Below, piece after piece: positions 5,778-17,700 of a DNA stretch of 64,000 nucleotides. Positions within the stretch are counted from its first letter, which is position 1; each line of letters opens with the position of its first letter. The stretch spans positions 1 through 64,000 of the forward strand of contig JAISTQ010000054.1 of assembly GCA_031272505.1 (NCBI GenBank). Direction: 5' to 3'. Both the position numbers and the translations under genes were made by a program. The stretch is from Propionibacteriaceae bacterium (GTDB lineage Bacteria; Actinomycetota; Actinomycetes; Propionibacteriales; Propionibacteriaceae). The notes beneath the pieces are model-generated. The model ran no database searches. It was given only the letters and a program-made list of their open reading frames with translations, and had not been told where the DNA came from.

Positions 5778-8700
5778 ATGACGAATATGTGGGGTTCCGG
5801 ACACGGAACAAAAAGCGGGCGTTCGACAGCCGGCCGGGCAGGTAGTGCTGCCCTGGCCTTCGTGCTCTCAGTGGCTGGGTTGGTCAGCGTCCAAGGGATT
5901 ACTGCGCCCAGCGCCAGCGCCGATCCGGTGTGGACGCCGGTCAACGGCCTCACGCCGGTGTGGCACATCGATCCGGCCGCGTGGGATACCGATTCGCTCT
6001 ACATCGCCACCGGGCCGGGGGCCATCGCCAACGGCAACTCGTGGCTGATCGTGGATCGCGGCGTCTTCAATGGCGCGGGCGAGCTGGTGAGCAGCGAGCC
6101 GGTGCTCTCCCTGCAGAACAACTCGGGCGTCTATGCCTACGCGCAGAACTTCGACACCATGGCCGTGGGCACCGATCCGGCGAACCCGTCCCGCTTGGTC
6201 GCCTACTTCTGGGATTGGGATGGCACGGGCACTGGGCAGATCACCTGCACCGGCGCGAACACGGTTCCGGTCACCCGCATCTACAGCGGCCAGACGAGCA
6301 ATGTCGAGTTCACCTGCGTGCCTTGGCGCCAGGGCATCACCATGAATTCCCCCACTGGCGGCGAGGTGGATCAGCTCACCGGCAAGGTCTATCTCCAAGG
6401 TGGCACCAACACCACCATTGACGGCCGCGCCTGGGACAACACCGACGCGAACGCCTCCACCACCTTCGGCCTCATCATCTGGGATCCGATCACCGGCACC
6501 CAGGTCAGCTCGGGCACCGGCCTGATCCAGCCGGGCACCATGGCGGAGCGGCGCAATCTGAAGCGCAGCGTCGAATACGCGGGCGGCACCTGCCGGCTCA
6601 CCGCCTCCGGGCACGTGGGCGCGCTGGGCCCCTACACCACCTCCGACATGGCGCTTGACGCCTCGGGCAACATCTATATGTTCGCCACCTCTGATGGCTC
6701 CGGCACCAACTGCTCGCACGGCATCCTGCTCCGCATCGTCCCGTCCCGCAACGCCAGCACCGGCGAAATCATCGACGGCACCCCCGCCAATCCGTGGAAG
6801 TATTACGTCGTCGAGCACATCCTCCCCGAATCCGTCGGCGATTATTGGGGCACTGGCGGCGGCGGCATGGTCGGCTCCGCGTTCTTCCGCGGCGATCTCT
6901 ACGTGGGCGGCTACAACGCGATGCGCCACGGCTCCGAGGCTTACACCATCTACCGTTCAGTACTGAAAGTGGATCCGCTGGCCGCCACCGGCCGTCCGTA
7001 CGGCTTGACCACCGGCTTCTTCTATGACGCCTCCATCGGCGGCACCACAGGCGTGGCTGGCCGCGAATCCTACGACTTCGCCTCCGCGCAGACGGCGGCC
7101 ATCATCGAGGGCGTGGTTTACAACGATCCCAGCGGCCTCGGCCTGCACCCGGAGAATTTCACCACCCTGGCCGGTCAGACCGTCGCCCTCTACGACGCGG
7201 ACAACAAGCTGATCTCCCAGGAGGAGACGGATTCCGAAGGCCACTATTCCTTCATGGTGTACTCCGGCGTGGAAGGCGTGGACACCAAATACACCGTGCG
7301 CCTGGTCCAGCCGCACATCAACGTCGGCACCGACGCCTCGCCGGTTTGGCTGAACGCCATCCAAACCTGGGCCCGCGGCGGCGCCTGGCAGCCGGCCGGT
7401 TCCACCTATGCCGGCGAATTGAACAACGTCGTGCCGCAATGCTTCTACCACTTCAACGACACCGTCACCTCTCCCGACGGCACCCGCTGCTCGGGCGTCC
7501 AGCCGGCCACCCTGAAGCCGGATTCCCTCGACGATCTGGGCGACACCCGCGCGCTGGATGACATGAACATCGCCTCCGAGGTGCACATCATCACCGCCCG
7601 CGACGTGGCTGACGCCGATTTCGCGGTCACCATCAAGAACCGGAGTTGGGGTGACGCGCAGGGCACCACCAAGACGCTGCCCTCCGAGCAGGGCCCCAGC
7701 ACTGTCTACATCCAAGGGGCGGGCGTGGTATTGGGAGGCTCCTCGAATTCGTTCGAAGAAGCCGTCCATGATCCAGCGTCCAACGCCCATGGCGACCACG
7801 GCGTCACCCTGAAACTGGCCAATGGCTCCCGGCTGGAGTTGCAAGACCAGTTGTTCTCCAAGCAGCGCACCTACCACCTGACGGCGCACGCCGGCATCGA
7901 CGCCAGCTACCCCGGCCGGACGAACATGGACATGAAGGTGAAGTACTGGTTCTCCGGCTTCAGCACCGTGAACATTCCCTCCACGGCGCCAGCCACCTCC
8001 TTCACCAGGGTTGTCGATCCTTGGGAGATCTACACCGAGTACACCGCCCCGAACGATTCGGGCACCATGCTGCCCGGCGTCTTCCGCTTCGTGGTGTCCA
8101 CCGCCAACGTGACCCGGCCCGACAACACCACCAACGAGTACTGGCCCGAATGGGGCAGCGCCGCCGCCGAGACCCAGCCGTGGGTCATTGACGGCGAGGT
8201 GGAGGATTACCGGGTCTTCCTGGTGAGCTACCAGGTCCGCGCCGCGATCAAGGTCACCGGCGGCAATCTGGCCAACCAGCCCTATGTGGTAACCAACGCC
8301 GTCAACGGCGGCACCTCCAATCCGTCCACCACCTCCGGCGTGTTGACGGGCTACAACGGCACCCCGGCCACTTCCGCGTCGGTCCACGCCGTCGATTCGG
8401 CCGCCGCCGCCACCCGGATCACCCTCGATCCGCTGCCCACCGGCTTCGATTATGACTCAGCCGAATGCTACGGCTCCACCACCGGCTTCGCCCTCCCGGT
8501 TGACAAGTTCACCACCGGTTTTGACGGCAACAAGCCCTATGCCGAGATCGTCGCCGGGTACTTCGGCTCGGCCGGCCCGGACAACATCATCGACGACTTG
8601 ACGTGCCAGTTCAACGTCTCCAAGTCCATCGATCCGGATGAGTCTTCGTTGGCGCTCTCCGATACTTACACCGAGAACGGCTCCACCACCTCCGACGGCA

Positions 8701-11700
8701 AGACCGGCGTCAACTCCGAGATTGAGGCCACCGTCACCGCGAAGGCGGCCGACGGCACCCTGCTGCCCCAGAAGGTCATCTACTTCACCGTCCCCGGCGG
8801 CACCGACGTCACCGTGAAGGACGCGAACGACACCACGCTCACCGCGTCCGGCGGGTACTACACCTGCACCACCGGCAATGACGGCACCTGCAAGATCAAG
8901 CTGTCCTCCACCAAGGCGGCCGTCTACACCAACGGGCTGCACGCCTTGGTGAAAGTGCCCGCTTCGAACGCCACCCCGAACGAAGAGGTGACGAACAGCC
9001 CGGCCACCATCGAATATGTGGCGGGTTCCTGCGAAGCTGGCCCCACCGGCCACTCCTACTTCGACGTGGACGCCACCACCGCCGAGGTCGGCTCAGACGC
9101 GACGGACGGCGTCACCTTCACAATTAATTTAAGGGATCAGTACGACAACGCCTGCCAGCCGGTTTCCGGAGCGCTCACGCTCTCCAAGACGAACTCGGCC
9201 GTGATCGTCGGCCCGACGGCCACCGCCACCGTGGGCACCTACACCGCCCGCGTCTATGACGAGGTCGCGGAGACGTCGGACGTCACCCTCAAGCTCAACA
9301 ACGACAACATAAACGTCTCCACCCTGCCGGGCCACGTGGCCACCGCGAACCCGCAGCCCATCGTCTTCACGCCGGGTCCGGTGGACACCGTGAACTCCAC
9401 CGTCACCATCGCGCCGACGGTCACCGGTCAGCCGGTGCTGGCGAACAACTCCGACACCTACACCATCACGGCCACCGTGCAAGATGAGTTCCACAACCCG
9501 CTGGCACGGACGGTCACCTTCGGGGTGGTCACCGGCACCGCCACCTTGAGCGGCACCGGCGAATGCACCACCGCCACCACCGGCACCAACGCGGGCAAGT
9601 GCACCGTCACCGTGCAGTCCTCCACCGTGGGCACCGCCACCATCGCGGCCACCATTACCGAGGGCGCGCTCACCGGCAGCCCGGTCTCCGCCACCTTCTC
9701 GCCCGGCGATCCGTCGCAGACGAACTCCGAGGTGGTAATCACCAAGGGCAACAACGACACCACCAAGGCCGCGGGCCCGATCGAGGCCGGCCAGGCCTAC
9801 ACCGTCGAGGTCACCGTGAAGGACGCCCAGGGCCACGCGCTGGACGGCAAGGCGGTGCAGTTCTACAAGGGCTCCAACACCACTCCGGAGACGGGCACCT
9901 ACACCACCGGCAACGACGGCAAGGTCACCTACTCCTGGACGGAAACCGTGGCTGACGATCCGGCCACCACCGGCGTCAATGAGGGCTCCCACATCCTGCA
10001 CGCGAAGATCCTGGTCGGCTCCACCTGGGAGGACGTCACCTACTCGCCGCTGACGCGGGTGTGGAATTCGTCCACCCAGCCGGACGCCTCCAAGTCGTAC
10101 CTGCAGATTGACGGCAACACCGAGGCCGCGTCGGTCTCCGTGGCCGGCGGCACCCACACCGTGAAGGTCACCCTCTACGATCAGTACGGCAACCTGGTCT
10201 CCGGCGCCCCGGTCACCTTCGAGTGCACCTCGACGAACTGCGCGTCGGCCACCATCGCCGCCGCTTCGGGCACCAGCGCCGCGGGCGTCTACTACACCAC
10301 CGTCAACTCCTTCGTGGCGGGCGATTACTCCATCAAGGCGAAGTACGGCAACGCGGGCGATGCCACCGCCACCATCCAGGTGGCCAAGCTGGGTAATGAC
10401 GCCACCCCGGCGGTGCTCACCACCGGCGACACGGTGGTGGCGAAGTTCCACTCCACCACCATCGACGCCGACAAGTCCGAGCTTTCCGTCTCCCCGGTTG
10501 GCCCGCTCACCGTGGGCACCACCTCCACGTACACCGCCACCGTCACCGGCTATGACGGCCTGGGCACCGCGAATGGCGGCAAGGGCAACCTGGTCGGCGG
10601 GCAGCAGATCAAGTTCACCCTCGTCGAGGTCGTGAACGGCTCCGAGACGGCTATCGACACTTCCAAGACGACGCTCTCGGCGTCCACCTGCACCACGGAA
10701 AGCGCGGCGGGCTCCACGTTTGGCACCTGCCATGTGGAGTTCACCTCCACCAAGGCGGGCACCTTCCGGATCAAGGCGTTCACCAGCCTCGACGACGACA
10801 TCGACCATGCGGATCGGGTCTTCGAGCCGGGCACCATCGACGCCTCGAAGTCCACCTTCGACGTGGTGAACCGGGATGCCTATCCGAAGGTCTCGAACAT
10901 CACCGGCGTGCCCGCTGGCACCGACACCAACTGGTGGATCGTGCGGATCGCCGCGCAGGACGAGTTCGGCAACTACATCTCCGATCTGAACACCATCACC
11001 TCCTCGGCCGAGTTCATCAACAAGGCCGATCAGAACTCCGGCGTCTACTTCTCCTCAATTATTAAGGTGGACGCGAACGCCGATCCGGACGGCACCGGGC
11101 CGGGCACCGCGCTCAGCTACCCGACGTTCATTGCCTACGCCCGCACCACCAAGGCCGGCGAATGGTCGCTGGGCGCGCGGGCGACGGGCGGCACCCAGGC
11201 GCAGATCGGCTCCTTCATCCCGAAGAAGTGGGATCCGGGCACCGTCGATCCGAACAAGGTCTCCTACGTGCTCACCAACAACACCGGCGTCGCGGCAGAC
11301 GGCATCGCCACCCAGACGGCCACCATCACCGTCCGCGACACCTTCGACAACCCGATTCCGGGCCACCTTGTGAAGATCACCAACGTCACCACCGGCGACG
11401 ACAACCCCACCAAGCTGGTCTTCGGGCCGAGCACCTCCGGTGAGGGCGCCACCTCGAACGAGACCGGCCACGTCGGCGAGTACGTTTTCACTTTGTCCTC
11501 CACGGCGGCTCGCTCCTATGACATCCGGGGTTGGGTGCAGAATGCGGCGGGCACCGATTACGTGTCCATCCCGATCACCAGCTACACCACCGCCAACCCG
11601 CAGACCACCAATTTCGTCGCCTCGACCTGCTCGGCGCCGGATTCGCTGCTGAACGTGGACAAGACGACCACCGCCGTCGGCACCAACATCGCCGCCACCA

Positions 11701-14700
11701 TCACCCTGATGGACGCGCAGGGCAACGTCTGCACCTCTTCGGGCACCCCGGCGCTGGTCTTTGAGGCCGGCTCTTCGGGCACCGCCTCCACCATCACCGG
11801 CTCCGGCGGGGTCTACACCGCCACGGTCACCGACACCAAGGCGGAGAGCTTCGATCTCTCCGCCACGCTCGGCGGCACCCCGGTGGGCAAGACGCAGGTG
11901 GGTACCGGCACGGTTACCGCCAGCCCCACCGTCGAGTTGACGTTCACCGTGGGCGAAGTCAGCCTCACCCACTCTGATCTCACCATCGATTCGCCGACGT
12001 ACGTCTCCGCGGACGGCACCGGCCAGCACGTGGCCACCGTCACGCTGCGCGACCAGTACGGCAATCCGGAGCCTGGCAAGCAGGTGACTTTCTCGCTGCA
12101 CGCGGCGCTGACGCAGAAGACCTCTGGCGTCGCCGCCGACATCTGCACCTCGCTGATCTGCACCACCGGCGCGGACGGCACCGCGAAGATTGTCGTCACC
12201 TCGGTCTATTCGACGACGTACTACGACTCAGATCGCAAGGGCTCGTTCGACATCGGGGCCACCTACCTCGGCAGCACGATCCAGAACACCGACACCCCGA
12301 CGCGCGGCAACACCGTGAAGGCGAACTACGAGCAGGGCGGCGCTTCGGCCACCCACTCCACCTTGACGATGGAGCGCGACTCCTCCGCGCACGCCGTGGT
12401 CTCCGTGGACGACGTCCCCGGCTACCAGGCGAAGGTGCTGGTCAAGAATGACGCCGACCAGATCGTCATCGGCGCCTCGGTGGTCTTCACCCTGGACAAT
12501 GGCGCGCTGTTTGGCAACAACCAGCCCAGCTACACCGTGGTCTCCAACGACCAGGGCTACGCGGTGGTCACCCTCTACTCGCATGTGCTCGCCTCCGGCA
12601 ACGCCACCACGTTGACGGCCACCATCGGCGGCGTCGCGGTGAGCGGCTCCCCGCTGCACCCGACGTTCACCGTGGGCGCGCCCTTCGTGGGCCAGGCGGC
12701 GGAGAACGGCGATCCGGCCACCCGCGTCGCCATCGACAACTCCGATCCGGTCGCGGCAGACGGCACCAGCAGCCACAAGGTCACCATCTACGCGGTGGAC
12801 CGCTACGGCAACATCCTGCCGAACGTGAACGTGCGTGTCTCGCAGGCGAATGCCGACGGCACCGCCTACACCGGCACCGAGAACGTCAGCTTCTCGGCCA
12901 ACACCGGCATCACCGACATCACCGGCAAGGTGGAGCTCTACGTGCGTTCCACCAACTCGGGCGATTTCTACGTGAAGGCTGAGGTGGTCAAGGATCAGAC
13001 GGTCACCAGCCCCGATCCGGTCACCGGCTGGCAGACGGCCTACAACTCGCCGGTCAAGGCCGTGTTCAGCGCGGGCCTGGGCGACACCGGCAACTCGTCC
13101 TTCACCGTCAGCCCCACCGGGCCGTTGACGGTTGGCGAGACTTCCGCCTCCGATTACACGGTGACGACCACCGTCCGCGACGCCAACAACAACCTGGTGT
13201 CCGGCGCCACGGTCACCCTCGCCACCGATCCGACCACCGGCGTCAGCTATCCGAACGGCGCCACCTGCGTCACCTCGTCGATCTCCGGTGCCGGATTTGG
13301 CACCTGCGGTATCGCGGTGCGTTCCACCAAGGCCGGGGTGTTCGCCCTGAAGCCGTCGATCACCGCTGGGTTGATCGGCTCCGAGAACCGCACCTGGGAG
13401 GCCTCCACCATTGACGCCTCGAAGTCCAGCTTCGAGGTGCTGGAGCGCTCCACCGATCCGAAGGTCTCGGATGTGACAGGCCTGCCCACCGGCACCGACA
13501 CCGATTGGTGGATCGTGCGGCTCAGCGCGCAGGACGAGTACGGCAACTATATTGACGATCTCTCCGCCATCCAGTCTGCGGCCGAGTTCATCAACAAGTC
13601 CGATCAGAACTCCGGCGTCTACTTCTCCTCCATGGTGAAGATCCCGGCGGGCACCGATCCGGACGGCTCCGGCTTGGGCACCGCGGTCGCCTATCCGACG
13701 TACATCGCCTACGCCCGCACCACCAAAGCCGGCGAATGGTCGCTGGGCGCGCGGGCGACGGGCGGCACCCAGGCGCAGATCGGCTCGTTCATCCCGAAGA
13801 AGTGGGAGCCCACCACGGTGGACGCCGCCCACTCCACGTATGTCTTGACGGACACCGCCGACATCTACGCGAACGGCACCGCCACCCAGACGGCCACCAT
13901 CACCGTGCGCGACCGGTTCGGCAACCCGATTCCGGGCCACCTGGTGCGGATCACCAACGTCACCACCGGCGACGACAGCCCCACCAAGCTGGTCTTCGGG
14001 CCGAGCACCTCCGGTGAGGGCGCCACCTCGAACGAGACGGGCCACGTCGGCGAATACGTGTTCACCCTGGCCTCCACCTCGGCGCGCAGCTACAGCATCC
14101 AGGCTTGGGTGCGCAACGCGACCGGCACCGCTTGGGAATCCGTCCCGGTGTCCACGTACACCACCGCCAACCCGCAGTCCACGCACTTCGTGGCGGGCTC
14201 CTGCTCGGCGGCCAACTCGATTCTCGCGGTTGACAAGACCTCCGCCACCGTGGGCACCAACATCGCCGTCACCATCTCCTTGAAGGACGCGGTCGGCAAC
14301 GCCTGCAACTCGGGCACCCCGCCGGCGCTGGTCTTCGAATCCGGCTCCTCGGCGACGGGCTCCACGGTCACCGGCTCGGCGGGCACCTACACCGCCACCG
14401 TGACGGACACCAAGGCGGAGAGCTTCGATCTCTCCGCCACCATCGGCGGCACCCCGATCGGCACCATCAAGGTCGGTTCGGCGGCGGCCACCACGGGCAC
14501 CGCGATTGAGTTGACGTTCACCGCCGACGTGGTAGACGTCACCCATTCGTCGATCACCATCGATTCGGCCGAGTTCGTCTCCGCTGACGGCTCCGGCCAG
14601 CACACCGTGACGGCCACCCTGCGCGACCAGTACGGCAACCCGGTCGCCAACGCGCCGGTGGCGTTCACCTTGCACGCCGCGCTGGCGCAGAAGACCACCG

Positions 14701-17700
14701 GCTTGGCCACCGGCATCTGCTCGTCCTTGCTGTGCACCACCGGCAGTGATGGCACCGCGAAGATCGTGGTCACCTCGGTCTACTCGGCCACCTACTACAA
14801 CACCACCACCTACGAGGGCTCCTTCGAAGTGGCGGCCGCCTACCAGAGCCAGGCGGTGCCGAACACCGAGACCCCGGTCGGCTACTCGGTGCTGGCGAAC
14901 TACAAGCAGGGCGGCGCTTCGGCCACCCACTCGACGTTGACGCTGGAGCGGGCGCTTGGCTCGCACAACCCGGTCACCGTCGACGACGTGCCCGGCTATG
15001 AGGCCAAGGTGCTGGTGAAGAACGCCGCCGATCAGGTCGTGGTGGGCGCCACCGTGGTCTTCACCATCGACAATGGCGCGCTCTTCGGCAACAACCTGGC
15101 CACCTACTCGGTGGAGTCGAACTCTTCGGGTTACGCCACCGTCGCGGTCTACTCGCACGTGTTGGCCACCGGCACCCAGACGACGTTGACGGCCACCATC
15201 GGCGGCGTCGAGGTGGGCTCGTCGCCGGTGCATCCGACGTTCACCGTGGGCAAGCCGTTCGTGGGCCAGGCCGCCGAGAATGGCGATCCGGCCACCCGCG
15301 TCGCCATCGACAACGACACCGCGGTGACGGCTGATGGCAACACCACCCACAAGGTCACCGTCTACGCGGTCGACCGCTACGGCAACATCCTGCCGAATGT
15401 GGACGTCCGGCTCAGCCATGTGAACGCCGACGGCACGCCGTATACCGGCACCTCGCCGATCACCTTCACCTCGGCCACCGGCACCACCAACACCTCCGGC
15501 CTGGTGGAGCTGTACGTGAAGTCCACCGACTCTGGCGACTTCTACATCAAGGCCGAGGTCGTCAACGACCAGACGGTCGCCAACCCCGATCCGGTCACCG
15601 GTTGGCAGACGGCCTACAACTCGCCGGTGAAGGCCGTGTTCGGCGCGGGCGCGGGCACCACGGGGAACTCCTCGTTCACCATCACCCCGCCCGGTCCGCT
15701 CCCGGCGGGCACTGGTTCGGGCTCTGAGTATTTGGTGACGACCACCGTCCGCGACGCCAACAACAACTTGGTGCCGAGCGCCGTGGTCACCCTGAACACC
15801 TCGCCGACCACCGTCACCTTCCCCGGCAGCCAGACGTGCATCACCATGGCGACTGGCGTCTGCTCGATCTCCGTGAGTTCCACGACGGCGGGCACCTACG
15901 CCTTGAAGCCGACGATCGCCGCCGGTGAGATCGGCTCCGAAAACCGCACCTGGACGCCCGGCCCGGTGGACGCCAGCTCGTCCGGCTATGTGTTGACGAA
16001 CACCGCGGATGTGGTGGCGGACGGCAACGGCACGCAGACGGCCACCTTGACGGTCAAGGATGCCTACGGCAACCCGATCTCCGGCCACAAGGTGCGGATC
16101 ACCAACGTCACCACCGGCGACGCCTCGCCGTCGAAACTGGTGCTGACGCCGGCCAGTGGCGAATCCGTGACGGGCTCTTCCGGCACCGCGACGTTCAGCC
16201 TCGCTTCCACGCAGGCGCGCACCTACAGCATCCAGGCTTGGGTGCGCAACGACGCCGACACCGATTGGATTTCCATCCCGGTCTCGGCCACCACCGTGGC
16301 CAACCCGGCGGACACCTCGTTCGTCTCCGGCCCGATCTCGTTGACGCATTCCGAGCTGGAGGTCACTCCGGCGGGCCCGCTCACCGTGGGCGAGACGTCG
16401 GCTGCGGATTACACCGCGAAGACGACCGTGCGCGATCAGAATGACAACCCGATCACCGGCGTGGCGGTCACCGTCAGCGTTTCCCCGTCCGGCCCGACGT
16501 TCCCGAATGGGGCCACCTGCTCCACCGGCGCGGACGGCTCCTGCTCGGTCGCGGTGCGCTCCACGGAGGCCGGCACCTACACCATCAGCTCCGCGATTCC
16601 GCTGGGCAACGTGGGTTCGGCCAGCCGCACTTGGGTAGCCGGTCCGGTGGATGCCGGCTCGTCCGGTTACACCTTGACGAACACCGCCAATGTGATCGCG
16701 GACGGCACCGGCACGCAGACGGCCACCATCAGCGTCAACGACGCCTACGGCAACCCGATTTCCGGCCACAAGGTGCGGATCACCAACGTCACCACCGGCG
16801 ACGCTTCGCCGACGAAGCTGGTGTTGGTGCCTGCCAATGGCGAATCGGTCACCGGCTCCGACGGCACGGCCAGCTTCTCCTTGTCCTCCACGCAGGCGCG
16901 TACCTACAGCATCCAGGCTTGGGTGCGCAACGACGCGGACACCGATTGGGTCTCCATCCCGGTCTCCACGCTCACCGTGGCGAACCCGGCGGAAACCTCG
17001 TTCGTCTCCGGCCCGATCTCGCTGGCGCATTCGGAGTTCACGATCACCCCGGCGGGCCCGCTCACCGTGGGTGAGACGGCCGCCTCGGATTACACCGTGA
17101 CGACCTACGTGCGCGATGTGAACGACAACCCGGAGGCGGGCGTGACGGTCACCATCACCGTCTCGCCGACCGGCCCGACGTTCCCGAACGGCGCGACGTG
17201 CACCACCGGCGCGGACGGCTCCTGCTCGGTCACCACCCGTTCCACCGTGGCGGGCACCTTCGCCTTCGAATCGGCGATTCCGCTCGGCAAGGTCGGGCAG
17301 CCGATCTCGCGGGTCTGGAGCCCGGATGTGGTCTGCGGCGCGGATTGCACCCCGGCTCCGGGCGTGGATAACGCGCATCGCACCCGGCTGGATGTCACCC
17401 AGGACAACCAGGCAGCGAACGGCACCGCGCGTGACATCGTGAAGGCCTACGGCTTCGACAAGTACGGCAACCCGGTACCGGGCGCCACCGTGGTCACCAC
17501 CGCCACGGACGCGGATCTGATCCTGATCAACCCGACGGTCACCTTGGGCGACGACGGCTCGGTGGAGCTCTACTACTCCACGCTGGCCGCCAAGTCCTAT
17601 CAGGTGGAGGCCACCGTGGGTGGCGCCAAGCCGCTCAACTCGCCGGCGACGATCACCTTCTTTGATCCGAACCCGAAGAGCGCGGCGGGCATCACCGGCC

